A DNA stretch of 64,000 bases. It comes from Vannielia litorea. Its GTDB lineage: Bacteria > Pseudomonadota > Alphaproteobacteria > Rhodobacterales > Rhodobacteraceae. Within the stretch, counting starts at the first letter, position 1. Each line of letters begins with the position of its first letter. This document shows positions 31,355-40,593 of this stretch, in pieces. The notes beneath the pieces were generated by a model. It made no database searches. It saw only the letters and a list, made by a program, of their open reading frames with translations, and was not told where the DNA came from. The stretch lies in contig NZ_JAHVJR010000001.1 in the NCBI RefSeq assembly GCF_019801175.1, positions 620,001 through 684,000 on the forward strand. Reading direction: 5' to 3'. Position numbers and translations under genes: made by a program.

Positions 31355-33922
31355 TTGCAGAAACCGACCCAGATCGCCGGATTTACAGAGATCACCGCCA
31401 CCGCGACGATGGCGTCCTCGACCCATGGCGGACGGGCGAAGTGCCTGCAACGGTTGATCCGGCTGGGCCTGCCGGTGCCACATACGGTGGCGCTTTCCTT
31501 CGGCGCGGTGAAGGGGCTCGCCTCTGGCCTCGGGTTTGACGTGGCGCAGCTGCTGGCGACCTTTGGCGAGCGCTCGCTGCTCTGCGTGCGCCCCTCCAGC
31601 CAGGACCCGGATTGGGGCGGGCCGGGCGCGATCTTGAACATCGGGATGAACGACCGGCGGCATCTGGAACTGAGCCAGACCCACGGCGAAGACGCTGCCT
31701 CGGTGCTCTACCTGCGGTTCATCCAGAGCTATGCGGTGCATGTGGCCCGGCTCGATGCCGATGCCTTCGACCTGACCGATACCGATGCGACCGAGCGGCT
31801 GAAACAGGCGCTGATCATCTACGAGGAAGAGGCCGATGAGCCGTTTCCTCAGGACGCGGAGGTGCAACTGACCGAGGTTCTGCGCTCGATGGCGCGGGCT
31901 TGGGAGGGCACCACGGCGCGGCTGCTGCGGCAGGCGCGCGGGGCGCCGCCCGATGCGGGGCTGGGCCTTGTGGTGCAGGAGATGGCGCTGGGTGTGGGGC
32001 CGGGCGAAAGCGGCTCGGGCGTGATCCGCTTTGTCGATCAGGTGACGGGCGTGCGCCGGGTTTCGGGCCGCTACCTGCGGCAGAGCTTTTTGCGCGATGC
32101 GCTGGAGGCGGGCGGCGGGGCGCTTTACCTGCTGGAAGACCCGCGCGGCCCCTCGCTGGAGGCCGAACAGCCCGAGATCTTCGACCGGCTCACCGAGATG
32201 GCCGAGACCTGCCGCGCAAGGCTGCGCGAGGAGATGGAGATCGAGTTCACGCTGGAGCGCGGCAAGCTGCGCGTGCTTGATGCCGTGCGCGTCAGCCGCA
32301 GCCCGCGTGCCGCGCTGAAGATCGCCGTGGCCTTGGCCGAAGAGGGGATCATCGCCCGCGAAGAGGCGGTGCTGCGGGTTGAGCCGCGCGCGCTGCCCGA
32401 GCTGCTGCACCCGCAGGTGGACCCGAAGGCCAAGCGCGACGTGGTGGTGCGCGGCATTGCAGCCAGCCCCGGCGGCGCCATCGGCAAGCTGGTGTTCTCG
32501 GCCCATGCCGCGCAATCCCATGCCGCACAGGGCGAGCCCTGCGTGCTGGTGCGCCGCGAGACCACACCGGAAGACATTCGCGGCATGCATGTGGCCAACG
32601 GTATCCTCACGGAGCGCGGCGGGATGACGAGCCATGCCGCCGTGATCGCCCGTGGCCTCGGGTTGCCCTGCATCGTGGGCGCCAGCGGCATCAGGCTTTC
32701 GACCTCCAAGAAGACCCTGCGCACGGTGGACGGGCGGGTGCTGAAAGAGGGAGACCTCGTGACCATCGACGGCTCGACCGGCGAGGTGCTGGCGGGCGAG
32801 GTCGACATGTTGGAGCCGGCGCTGGATGACAGCTTTCAGTCGCTGCTCGATTGGGCAGACGAGGCGCGGGACATTGGCATCCGTGCCAATGCCGACACGC
32901 CCGCCGACGCGCAGACGGCTCGGATGTTCAAGGCCGAGGGCATTGGCCTCTGCCGGACCGAGCACATGTTCTTCGAAGAGGGGCGCATGATGGTCATGCG
33001 CGAGATGATCTTCGCAGATACAGAGGAAGATCGCCGTGCCGCGCTCGACCAGCTTCTGCCGATGCAGCGCGAGGATTTTACCCAACTGTTCGGGATCATG
33101 GTGGGTCAGCCGGTGTGCATCCGGCTGTTCGACCCGCCGCTGCACGAGTTTCTGCCTTCCGATCGCGAGGGCGCGCGGGCGCTGGCGGAGGCGCTGAGCC
33201 TGCCGGTGAGCGACGTGATGCACCGGGTCGAGGCGCTGACCGAGTTCAACCCCATGCTGGGCCTGCGGGGCGTGCGGCTGGGCGTGACCGTGCCCGAGAT
33301 CTACGACATGCAGGCGCGCGCGATCTTCGAGGCGACCGTGGCCGTGGGCCGCAAGGGCGCCCATGTGGTGCCCGAGATCATGCTTCCGCTGGTCAGCGCC
33401 CGCCGCGAGGTGGAGCTGCTGAAGACCCGGATCGACGGGGTGGCCGCCGCGGTGCGCAACGAGACCGGCGCGGACTTTGACTATCGCCTCGGCGTGATGG
33501 TCGAGACCCCGCGTGCCGCGCTGCGGGCGGGCGACATTGCCGGGCATGCGACCTTTCTCAGCTTCGGCACCAACGACCTGACGCAGATGACCTATGGCCT
33601 CAGCCGCGACGATGCGGGCAAGTTCATGGGGGCCTATGTGCAGCAGCAGGTCTACCCGGAAGATCCGTTTCACACCCTCGATCAGGAGGGGGTGGGCGAG
33701 CTCTTGATGCTGGGCGCCGAGCGGGCGCGGGCGGCGCGGCCCGGCGTGACGCTCTCGGTCTGTGGCGAGCATGGTGGCGACCCCGACACAATCGCCTTCT
33801 GTCGCGAGGCGGGGTTCGACTACGTCTCTTGCTCGCCTTTTCGCGTTCCGGTTGCCAGATTGGCTGCCGCGCACCTCGCGATTCGCGATCAGGTGGGCGA
33901 CGAGCCGACAGGGCTCCGTTAA
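31355..33922 (+). CDS. PPDK-like PEP-utilising enzyme with divergent ATP-binding half
   Basis: The 855-residue protein has the domain order of pyruvate, phosphate dikinase, which interconverts pyruvate and phosphoenolpyruvate. The swivelling phosphohistidine domain is intact (H427 in GGMTSHAAVIARGLGLPCIVG), as is the PEP/pyruvate barrel (GLCRTEHMFF, MLGLRGVRLG, SFGTNDLTQMTYGLSRDD, catalytic C803 in SVCGEHGGDP, YVSCSPFRVPVARLAA). The N-terminal ATP-grasp part is unusual: the lysine of the GGKGANL loop reads GGRAKCL and the SMPGMMDT segment is replaced by DPDWGGPGA. The start is a TTG at 31355 with AGAAAGGA upstream, by similarity to relatives beginning QKPTQ. It may follow glyS in the same transcript. 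Confidence 0.85.
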   Translation: MQKPTQIAGFTEITATATMASSTHGGRAKCLQRLIRLGLPVPHTVALSFGAVKGLASGLGFDVAQLLATFGERSLLCVRPSSQDPDWGGPGAILNIGMNDRRHLELSQTHGEDAASVLYLRFIQSYAVHVARLDADAFDLTDTDATERLKQALIIYEEEADEPFPQDAEVQLTEVLRSMARAWEGTTARLLRQARGAPPDAGLGLVVQEMALGVGPGESGSGVIRFVDQVTGVRRVSGRYLRQSFLRDALEAGGGALYLLEDPRGPSLEAEQPEIFDRLTEMAETCRARLREEMEIEFTLERGKLRVLDAVRVSRSPRAALKIAVALAEEGIIAREEAVLRVEPRALPELLHPQVDPKAKRDVVVRGIAASPGGAIGKLVFSAHAAQSHAAQGEPCVLVRRETTPEDIRGMHVANGILTERGGMTSHAAVIARGLGLPCIVGASGIRLSTSKKTLRTVDGRVLKEGDLVTIDGSTGEVLAGEVDMLEPALDDSFQSLLDWADEARDIGIRANADTPADAQTARMFKAEGIGLCRTEHMFFEEGRMMVMREMIFADTEEDRRAALDQLLPMQREDFTQLFGIMVGQPVCIRLFDPPLHEFLPSDREGARALAEALSLPVSDVMHRVEALTEFNPMLGLRGVRLGVTVPEIYDMQARAIFEATVAVGRKGAHVVPEIMLPLVSARREVELLKTRIDGVAAAVRNETGADFDYRLGVMVETPRAALRAGDIAGHATFLSFGTNDLTQMTYGLSRDDAGKFMGAYVQQQVYPEDPFHTLDQEGVGELLMLGAERARAARPGVTLSVCGEHGGDPDTIAFCREAGFDYVSCSPFRVPVARLAAAHLAIRDQVGDEPTGLR

Positions 33923-34090
33923 GATTTTCTGCAACAATCGGGGCCAATTGGTCACGAAACGGAAACAATCTGGGCAAAACCGCGCCTATCGGTCGCGGTT
34001 GGACCCCACGGGGTAGACAGGCCGTTGTGTCATCCGCTAAGCGCCCCCTCGGCTTGGCACGAGCCTGGGACGTGCTGCGAATACGAGACG

Positions 34091-34813
34091 ATGATGCTGA
34101 ACCTGCGCCGGAATATGCCCGCGCTGGTCGTCACCTTTTTGAGCCTGACGACCGCGTCCGCCCCCGCCCACGCTGAAACCGTGATGTCGACCTCCACCGT
34201 TCCGACGGAAGTGATCGAGGCCACGGCCCCCGCCGATCCGGCGCTGGACCGTCAGCTGGATGCCCTTCTGGGCCGCGAGCGCAAGGCATTTCAGGCGGTG
34301 AGCGGCAAGCGGATCAAGCGGCTCGCCACCACCCCGCGCAGCAGCTTTGGCACCCCCGGCACGATCAAGGTCAGCTACAGCCGCGACTGGATTGATGGCC
34401 AGCCGGCCCGCAAGGGCGGCGCCGAGTGGGCCTGCCTCGCCGAGGCGCTCTACTTCGAGGCGCGCGGCGAAACGGTGAAAGGCCAGTTCGCTGTGGCCGA
34501 GGTGATCCTGAACCGGGTCAAATCCGGCCTCTACCCCGGCTCGGTCTGCGGCGTGATCCACCAGGGCACCGGCCGCAAGTACCAGTGCCAGTTCACCTAC
34601 ACCTGCGACGGCTACTCCGACGCCATCCGCGAGCCGGCGGCCTACTCGCGCGTGGGCAAGATCGCATGGCTGATGCTCAATGGCGCTCCGCGCGCCCTGA
34701 CTGCCGGCGCGACCCACTACCACACCAACGCCGTGAACCCGGCCTGGGCCCGGAAGTTTCCGCGCACGGCCCGGATCGGCGTGCACAGCTTCTACCGCCA
34801 CCCGCGCTCCTGA
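34091..34813 (+). CDS. SleB-like cell wall hydrolase
   Basis: The 240-residue exported protein has a signal peptide (residues 1-28, ending APAHA) and a C-terminal Hydrolase_2 (SleB) domain, about residues 115-235. Visible are CLAEALYFEARGETVKGQFAVAEVILNRV with the catalytic glutamate candidate, GVIHQGTGRKYQCQFTYTCDG, and ATHYHTNAVNPAWARKF. SleB-type enzymes are lytic transglycosylases or amidases that cut peptidoglycan; outside spore formers they act in wall remodelling. Two adjacent ATGs (34091, 34094) are equivalent. It precedes an L,D-transpeptidase gene by 130 bp. Confidence 0.9.
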   Translation: MMLNLRRNMPALVVTFLSLTTASAPAHAETVMSTSTVPTEVIEATAPADPALDRQLDALLGRERKAFQAVSGKRIKRLATTPRSSFGTPGTIKVSYSRDWIDGQPARKGGAEWACLAEALYFEARGETVKGQFAVAEVILNRVKSGLYPGSVCGVIHQGTGRKYQCQFTYTCDGYSDAIREPAAYSRVGKIAWLMLNGAPRALTAGATHYHTNAVNPAWARKFPRTARIGVHSFYRHPRS

Positions 34814-34943
34814 GCCGCAGCGGCATGGCGGCGGCGCAACGCTGCCATGTCGTATTCCGTTTCACTGATATGTGAGTAGCGATGCCTGCCCGGACATGGC
34901 AGGTGAGGGGCAACCCGATATTCGTGACAGAGGCACGCATAGC

Positions 34944-35513
34944 ATGATTTCCAGACGACGCCTTCTTGCCGGCACCGCCGCGCTGGCTGCCGCCCCCGCC
35001 GTGGGCTGGGCCGAGCAGATCGACCCGACCGCCATTCGCAGCCAGGAAAAGGTGCGCCGCAACGCATCGAGCTTTCAGGCGCAGAACTGGCGCGATCACT
35101 TCAGCGATCTTGGCAAGGCCACGATCGTTTGCGACACCATCAGCCGGGCGCTGCACTTCTGGTCGGGCGATGGCTCGATCTACAAGGTCTACCCGACCTC
35201 TGTGCCGCTGACCGATGACCTCAAGCGCACTGGCTACACCGAGATCGTGCGCAAGAAGGTCGGCCCGGACTGGACCCCGACCCCCTCGATGATGAAGCGC
35301 GACCCCAGCCTGCATTACATGCCGCCGGGCCCCGACAACCCGCTCGGCACCCATGCGATGTATCTCAGCTGGCCCGCCTACCTGATCCACGGCACCCATG
35401 ACACCCGCAAGATCGGGCGCCGCTCATCTTCGGGCTGCATCGGCACCTACAACGAGCTGATCGCCGAGCTCTTCGAGCTGACCCCGGTGGGCACGCAGGT
35501 GCGCGTGATCTGA
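34944..35513 (+). CDS. L,D-transpeptidase (YkuD domain)
   Basis: The 189-residue protein has a twin-arginine-like leader (MISRRRLLAGTAALAAAPAVGWA) and a YkuD domain. The catalytic signature is H149 in YLIHGTHDTRKIGRRSSSGCIG with nucleophile C165, followed by NELIAELFELTPVGTQVRVI, typical of the family. It should form 3-3 crosslinks in peptidoglycan or attach proteins to it in the periplasm. No LysM or PG-binding module is present, making it a minimal form. folB follows after 36 bp on the same strand. Confidence 0.93.
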   Translation: MISRRRLLAGTAALAAAPAVGWAEQIDPTAIRSQEKVRRNASSFQAQNWRDHFSDLGKATIVCDTISRALHFWSGDGSIYKVYPTSVPLTDDLKRTGYTEIVRKKVGPDWTPTPSMMKRDPSLHYMPPGPDNPLGTHAMYLSWPAYLIHGTHDTRKIGRRSSSGCIGTYNELIAELFELTPVGTQVRVI

Positions 35514-35549
35514 TTGATCTTGGCCACGGGCCGTGATTTGAGGCGAGGC

Positions 35550-36293
35550 ATGGATGAAACCGGCCTCGCCTTTTCCGTTCACGCCCCGCGTGACGTGATC
35601 GCTCTTCGTGAACTCTATCGCGACGTGGAGATCGGCGCCTTTGCCGATGAGCGCGGCGTGGTGCAGAAGCTCTGCTTCGAGGTGCATGCCGAGGTTGAGG
35701 GCGAAGCCCCGGCTGACGATGTGGACAAGGTGGTGAGCTACGACACGCTGATCGGCGCGGTCGATGCCTCGCTGGCCGAGGGCCGGGTGGACCTGCTGGA
35801 AACGCTGGTCGACAGGATCGCGGCGCGGGTGTTCTCGGAGCCGCGCGTGGCCCGCATGGCGGTGCGGATCGACAAGCTGGAGCGCGGCGAATTCGTACTG
35901 GGCGTCGAGGCGCTGCGGGTGCGGGGTGAGGTGGAGCCGGTGGCGCTGCCCGCCGCGGTGCCCGAGGTGTGCCTGATGGTGCTCGGCTCCGCTGTGCCGC
36001 CCGCAGAGGGTCCGGTGCTTTACGTGGTCACGCCGGGCTATGTGCCCAAGGCGCGGGGCGACGAGGCCAAAGGCCGGGTGATGCTGCTGGCGATGGAGCA
36101 GGCGGCCTGGATCGCCGCCGAGGCGGTGGAGGGCGCGCGGGTGGTCTCCTCGCGCACGGAGATCGGCTTTTGCGCGGCGCAGGGCATCCCGGCCTTCTGG
36201 GCACCCTCCCGGCTGGTGCTCGCCGCCGTGGAGCAACCCGAGCCGCGCCCCGAGGCGCTGGCGGATTGGATCGCGCGGGAGCTGGCGAAATGA
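35550..36293 (+). CDS. folB: Dihydroneopterin aldolase with extra C-terminal domain
   Basis: The 247-residue protein begins with a dihydroneopterin aldolase domain (residues about 5-120: LRELYRDVEIGAFADERGVVQKLCFEV, VVSYDTLIGAVDASLAEGRVDLLETLVDRIAARVF, MAVRIDKLERGEFVLGVEALRV), which cleaves 7,8-dihydroneopterin to 6-hydroxymethyl-dihydropterin. A second domain of about 115 residues (CLMVLGSAVPP to LADWIARELAK) is not part of the normal enzyme and is not recognised. The ATG with GAGGCGAGG ahead is chosen over 35514. The stop overlaps folP by ATGA. The pyrophosphokinase gene folK is not in the window. Confidence 0.9.
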   Translation: MDETGLAFSVHAPRDVIALRELYRDVEIGAFADERGVVQKLCFEVHAEVEGEAPADDVDKVVSYDTLIGAVDASLAEGRVDLLETLVDRIAARVFSEPRVARMAVRIDKLERGEFVLGVEALRVRGEVEPVALPAAVPEVCLMVLGSAVPPAEGPVLYVVTPGYVPKARGDEAKGRVMLLAMEQAAWIAAEAVEGARVVSSRTEIGFCAAQGIPAFWAPSRLVLAAVEQPEPRPEALADWIARELAK

Positions 36294-37285
36294 GATACAT
36301 CCGCCCGCTGGTGCAGACCGACCCGGCCCGCCCTGAAGGCGCAGTGACGCTGGCCGGTGGCTGGTGCTGGTTTGACCGGGTGGAAGTGCTGAGCCGCGAG
36401 GCCGCGCCTGCGGTGCTGCCGGTGGAGGCGCTGACGCCGGAAGAGCTGGCCCCGCTCACCGCGCCGCGCGCACCGGTGGCCGGGCTGACGATGGACGCGC
36501 CGCGGGTGATGGCCATTCTGAACCTGACGCCAGACAGTTTTTCGGACGGGGGCAGCCACTTCGGGCAGGAGCTGGAAGACGGGCTGGCGCTGGCCGCCGA
36601 GGCCGACATGCTCGACATCGGCGGCGAAAGCACGCGCCCCGGCGCCGAAGAAGTATCGGTTGAGGAAGAGACGCGGCGGGTGGCGCCGGTGATCTCCGCG
36701 TTGCGGGAATCCGGCTGCGGCACGCCGATATCGGTCGACACGCGCAAGGCCGGGGTGGCCCGCGCAGGGCTGGCGGCGGGGGCGGACATGGTGAATGACG
36801 TATCGGCCATGCTGTTCGACCCTCATATCGCGCAGGTGACCGCCGAGGCGGGCGCGCCGATCTGCCTGATGCACGCGCAGGGCAGCCCGGAGACCATGCA
36901 GGACGACCCGCGCTACACCGATGTGCTGCTCGATGTGTACGACCACCTTGCCGAGCGGGTTGCGGCAGCCGAGGCCGCCGGGATCGCGCGCGAGCGGATC
37001 GTGGTGGACCCGGGGATCGGCTTTGGCAAGACGATGGCGCATAACCTTGCGTTGCTTGGGCGACTCTCGCTCTTTCATGCGCTTGGGTGCCCGGTGCTGT
37101 TGGGGGTGAGCCGCAAGCGGTTCATCGGCACCATCGGCGAGGCCGAAGACCCGGTGGCCCGGATGCCCGGCAGCCTTGCGCTGGCCGTGCTTGCCGCCGG
37201 GCAGGGGGTGCAGCTATTACGGGTGCATGATGCGCGGGAAACCCGGCAGGGCCTAAGGCTCGCTGGCGCGCAATGGGGTATGTGA
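36290..37285 (+). CDS. folP: Dihydropteroate synthase
   Basis: The 331-residue enzyme condenses 4-aminobenzoate with 6-hydroxymethyl-dihydropterin pyrophosphate, the sulfonamide target in folate synthesis. The TIM-barrel signatures are VMAILNLTPDSFSDGG, ADMLDIGGESTRPGAE, PISVDTRKAGVARAGLAAGADMVNDVSA, ICLMHAQGSPETMQ, IVVDPGIGFGKTMAHN and GVSRKRFIG. About 68 residues precede the barrel, more than in E. coli FolP and common in alphaproteobacteria. It overlaps folB and is followed by glmM after 10 bp, so folB-folP-glmM is one operon. Confidence 0.96.
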   Translation: MRYIRPLVQTDPARPEGAVTLAGGWCWFDRVEVLSREAAPAVLPVEALTPEELAPLTAPRAPVAGLTMDAPRVMAILNLTPDSFSDGGSHFGQELEDGLALAAEADMLDIGGESTRPGAEEVSVEEETRRVAPVISALRESGCGTPISVDTRKAGVARAGLAAGADMVNDVSAMLFDPHIAQVTAEAGAPICLMHAQGSPETMQDDPRYTDVLLDVYDHLAERVAAAEAAGIARERIVVDPGIGFGKTMAHNLALLGRLSLFHALGCPVLLGVSRKRFIGTIGEAEDPVARMPGSLALAVLAAGQGVQLLRVHDARETRQGLRLAGAQWGM

Positions 37286-37295
37286 GGGGGCCGCT

Positions 37296-38651
37296 ATGGG
37301 CAGGACGCTGTTTGGAACCGACGGGGTGCGGGGTAGGGCCAACGCCGCCCCGATGACCGCCGAGATGGCGCTGAAACTGGGCGCGGCGGCGGGCCGCTAC
37401 TTTCGCCGGGACGGGGCCAGTGGGCACCGGGTGGTGATTGGCAAGGACACGCGGCTCTCGGGCTACATGTTCGAGAACGCGCTGACGGCGGGGCTGACCT
37501 CCACCGGGATGAACGTGCTGCTGCTCGGCCCGGTGCCGACACCGGCGGTGGGCTACCTGACCAGCTCAATGCGCGCCGATCTGGGCATCATGATTTCGGC
37601 CTCGCACAACCCGGCGCATGACAACGGGATCAAGTTTTTCGGCCCCGATGGCTTCAAGCTTTCGGACGAGGCGGAAGAGGAGATCGAGGCGCTGGTGGCC
37701 TCGGGCGTGGAGCCCGCGGCGGCGGAAAACATCGGCCGCGCCAAGCGGATCGACGATGGCCGCTTCCGCTATGTCGAGCGGGCCAAGGCGAGCTTTCCGG
37801 TGGGGGCCTCGCTCTCGGGGCTGAAGGTGGTGGTCGATTGCGCCAATGGCGCCGCCTACAAGACCGCGCCCGAGGTGCTCTGGGAGTTGGGCGCCGAGGT
37901 GGTGCCGCTGGGCGTTTCTCCCAACGGCTACAACATCAACGACAAATGCGGCTCGACTTCGCCGCAGGCCGCCGCCGAGGCGGTGGTGGCGCATGGGGCG
38001 GATGTGGGCATCTGCCTCGATGGCGACGCCGACCGGGTGATGATAATCGACGAGAACGGCGAGATCGCCGACGGCGATCAGGTGATGGCGCTGCTGGCCG
38101 GGCGCTGGGGCGAGATGGGGCTGCTGAAGGGCGGCGCGCTGGTGGCCACGGTGATGAGCAACCTCGGGCTGGAGCGCTACCTTGAGGGCAAGGGCCTGCG
38201 GCTGGAGCGCACCGGGGTGGGCGACCGATACGTGGTGGAGCGGATGCGTGCGGGCGGGTTCAACCTTGGCGGCGAGCAGTCGGGCCATATCGTGATGACC
38301 GATTATGCCACCACGGGCGATGGGCTGCTGGCGGGCATCCAGTTTCTGGCCGCGATGGTCGGTACGGGCCGCAAGGCGAGCGAGCTGGCCCGCAGTTTTG
38401 AGCCGGTGCCGCAGTTGTTGAAGAACGTGCGCTACGAGGCGGGGGCCGACCCGCTGGGCGCAGCCTCGGTGAAGGCGCGGCTGGAGGCGGCGGAGGCCGA
38501 GCTGGCCGGGCAGGGGCGGCTGCTGATCCGAAAGAGCGGCACCGAGCCGCTGATCCGGGTGATGGCGGAATGCGAAGACGAAGCGCTTTTGGAGCGCGTC
38601 GTGGACAGCATCGTGGCCGAGGTGGAGGCCGCCGGAGCGCCTGCTGCCTGA
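37296..38651 (+). CDS. glmM: Phosphoglucosamine mutase
   Basis: The 451-residue enzyme converts glucosamine-6-phosphate to glucosamine-1-phosphate on the way to UDP-GlcNAc for peptidoglycan and lipopolysaccharide. It has LFGTDGVRGRAN at the start, the phosphoserine loop ISASHNPAHDNGIKFF (active Ser103), the metal loop CLDGDADRVMIID, the sugar loop LGGEQSGHIVM and the phosphate-binding RKSGTEPLIRVMAE. The folP-glmM pairing is common across bacteria. A perfect 12-bp palindrome (CCGGGCGCCCGG, 38655-38666) follows the stop. Confidence 0.97.
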   Translation: MGRTLFGTDGVRGRANAAPMTAEMALKLGAAAGRYFRRDGASGHRVVIGKDTRLSGYMFENALTAGLTSTGMNVLLLGPVPTPAVGYLTSSMRADLGIMISASHNPAHDNGIKFFGPDGFKLSDEAEEEIEALVASGVEPAAAENIGRAKRIDDGRFRYVERAKASFPVGASLSGLKVVVDCANGAAYKTAPEVLWELGAEVVPLGVSPNGYNINDKCGSTSPQAAAEAVVAHGADVGICLDGDADRVMIIDENGEIADGDQVMALLAGRWGEMGLLKGGALVATVMSNLGLERYLEGKGLRLERTGVGDRYVVERMRAGGFNLGGEQSGHIVMTDYATTGDGLLAGIQFLAAMVGTGRKASELARSFEPVPQLLKNVRYEAGADPLGAASVKARLEAAEAELAGQGRLLIRKSGTEPLIRVMAECEDEALLERVVDSIVAEVEAAGAPAA

Positions 38652-38802
38652 TTTCCGGGCGCCCGGTTCAGAAATTGCTCAGTTTCGAGGGATAGGCTGC
38701 GGGCGGTCATGCGGCCGGCGCAGCGGACTATGCTGCACTGCAGAAAGGGCGCAGGCTTGTCTCATGGGAGGACCATTCGAGCAGCCCGCAAGGAGCCTTC
38801 CC

Positions 38803-38991
38803 ATGTGCATGACGACCGAAGCCCTCTACCTGTTTTTGAGCCTGATGCCCGCCCACCTGATGGACCTCTCGGAGGACCGGGTGGTGCTCCGGGCCGAGAC
38901 CCGCGAGGCGCATTGGGTTTATAACGGCGAGCGGTGGTGCACGATGGCGCCGCAGATCGACGCAAACGTGCGGCTCGATCCGGCGGCGTGA
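38803..38991 (+). CDS. Small hypothetical protein
   Basis: The 62-residue product (MCMTTEALYLFLSLMPAHLM then DLSEDRVVLRAETREAHWVYNGERWCTMAPQIDANVRLDPAA) starts at an ATG with AAGGAG placed 7 bp upstream, which favours it over the ATG at 38764. It has a mildly hydrophobic first third and no recognised domain. It stands alone, converging on the hemerythrin gene. Real but of unknown function. Confidence 0.55.
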   Translation: MCMTTEALYLFLSLMPAHLMDLSEDRVVLRAETREAHWVYNGERWCTMAPQIDANVRLDPAA

Positions 38992-39027
38992 GGGGTTGGG
39001 CCTGCCGGTAAGGGCAGGCCCGCGCCA

Positions 39028-39594
39028 TCAGCCACGCAGCTTGTGGTGCAGGATGATCGGCACCACGAGATCCTCCTCATCCGTCAGGTGACGGGCGAGA
39101 AAGGCCTCTGCCGCGACGGCCTCGTCATGGAAGCCGCGGGCTTCTTCGGCCATCAGCGGCGGGTCCAGATGGGCCAGCTGGATGATGCGGTTGCCCTTGC
39201 GGGTAAAACGCTCCAGCAGGGCATCCATCTCGACATGGTCGCTTTCCAGCATCTCCAACCCGGCCTCGAAGCGGTCATCCGCCGCGTTCAGCTCGGGAAA
39301 AAAACGTCGGTCCTCCCAGGCGTGGTGGCCGTGGAGGTTGCGCACCAGCCGGTCGCCGTAGCGGGCGAGGGAGCGGGTGAAGGCGGCATCGTCCATCTCC
39401 TTGTCGAGATAGTCCTCGGTATCCTCCCGCGTAACGCGGGCGAGGTCGCGGAACATCTGGTGAGCCCCCATCCACTTGGCGACGGAGGCGGCGAAGTTCG
39501 GGTGCCCCGGCCAGGTTTCGCGCGGGGTGGCCCGAAGGAGGGTCTGCATCTCAGTCGGCAGGCCCCCTCTTGTGCTCACATGAAGGTTGGTCAT
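39028..39594 (-). CDS. Hemerythrin HHE domain protein
   Basis: The 188-residue helical protein carries histidine and acidic residues spaced as in the HHE cation-binding fold: MGAHQMFRDLA, NLHGHHAWEDRRFFPELNAAD, LESDHVEMDALLERF, and a late FHDEAVAAEAFLARHLTDEEDLVVPIILHH. Such di-iron or metal-binding proteins act in oxygen or nitric oxide responses. The signature H-x3-E and H-x4-D/E sites are all present. No signal peptide. A role in oxidative or nitrosative stress is inference. Confidence 0.85.
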   Translation of the reverse strand: MTNLHVSTRGGLPTEMQTLLRATPRETWPGHPNFAASVAKWMGAHQMFRDLARVTREDTEDYLDKEMDDAAFTRSLARYGDRLVRNLHGHHAWEDRRFFPELNAADDRFEAGLEMLESDHVEMDALLERFTRKGNRIIQLAHLDPPLMAEEARGFHDEAVAAEAFLARHLTDEEDLVVPIILHHKLRG

Positions 39595-39664
39595 GCGGGG
39601 CAGATGGGGGCGGTGTTATGTTATATCAATGCGCGGCCCGGCCCTGTGACTTGTGCGCTGGCGC

Positions 39665-40588
39665 TCAGGGGCGGCGGAACAGCCGGGTCAGCGCGCCCCA
39701 TTGGCTGAGGAACACGCCCGAGAGGATCAGCGCCATGCTGAGGAAGAGCGAGGCGGGCAACTGCTCAGACAGGATGAGCCAGCCGAAAAGGATGGAGCAG
39801 AGCGGCACGAGGTAGTTGGTGAGGCTCATGAATACCGGGCCAGCGGAGCGGATCACGAGGATGCGGAGCAGGTTGGCCCCGGCGGTGGGCACGAGGCCGA
39901 GCAAGGCCAGCACCAGCAGGCCGTTGAGGCCGGGGTTGGCGGGCGCGCCGTGGGCGAAGGCGGCGACCGGGATCACCAGCAGCGCCCCGATGGCGAGGGT
40001 CGCGAAGGTGAGGCCGATCGGGTCGATCGGGGGCAGGCGGCGCATCATCACCGAGGAGATGGCATAGCAACCCGCCGCCGCGAGGCAGGCAGCGCGGCCC
40101 CAGCTCTCGTTCGCCGCGCCGGTGGCTGAAAGCGCCTCCGGCCCGATCAGCGCCGCCACTCCCGCGAAACCGAGCAGGAAGCCCAGCGTGCGGCGCAGGG
40201 TCATCCGCTCGCCGGGCAGGAAGAGGTGCGCGAGCGGCAGGATGAAGAGGGTGACGCTGGCCATGGAGACCCCGGCGAAGGCTGAGGGCACGAACTGCTG
40301 GCCCCAGCTCAGGCACATGAAGGGGACCGCCGAGGAGAGCAGCGCCACGAGGGTCAGGCGCGGCCAGTCGGTTTGCGCAGTGGTGAACATGAGCCCTCCG
40401 CGCCAGCGCCAGACGACCCAAGTGAGCAGCGTGGCAAAGCCGATGCGGGCGGAGGCCACCCAGAACGGTGGCGTCGTTTGCAGTGCGATGCTCTGGACCA
40501 TGAAGGTGCCGCCCCAGACCACGCCGAGCGTGGCAATCATCGCCCAGCTTCTGGCCGTAATGTCAGGGGTTTGCACGTTCATCTTCAT
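39665..40588 (-). CDS. EamA/DMT family transporter
   Basis: The 307-residue protein has ten hydrophobic helices in two EamA repeats: ATLGVVWGGTFMVQSIALQTTPPFWVASARIGFATLLTWVVWRW early, and ILVIRSAGPVFMSLTNYLVPLCSILFGWLILSEQLPASLFLSMALILSGVFLSQ late. It is a different paralogue from the one at 10553. Substrate unknown. It begins just 6 bp beyond the ilvC terminator on the same strand, so it either has its own weak promoter inside that gap or depends on read-through. Confidence 0.9.
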   Translation of the reverse strand: MKMNVQTPDITARSWAMIATLGVVWGGTFMVQSIALQTTPPFWVASARIGFATLLTWVVWRWRGGLMFTTAQTDWPRLTLVALLSSAVPFMCLSWGQQFVPSAFAGVSMASVTLFILPLAHLFLPGERMTLRRTLGFLLGFAGVAALIGPEALSATGAANESWGRAACLAAAGCYAISSVMMRRLPPIDPIGLTFATLAIGALLVIPVAAFAHGAPANPGLNGLLVLALLGLVPTAGANLLRILVIRSAGPVFMSLTNYLVPLCSILFGWLILSEQLPASLFLSMALILSGVFLSQWGALTRLFRRP

Positions 40589-40593
40589 CTCCG

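Noticed and set aside
31298..33955. An 885-codon minus-strand frame opposite the PPDK-like gene
   Set aside because: The translation is His/Arg/Gln-rich with no motif, while the plus strand encodes recognisable PPDK domains.
34000..34090. Possible tRNA near GGTTGGACCCCACGG
   Set aside because: No cloverleaf arms could be paired around it. No tRNA was found anywhere in the window.
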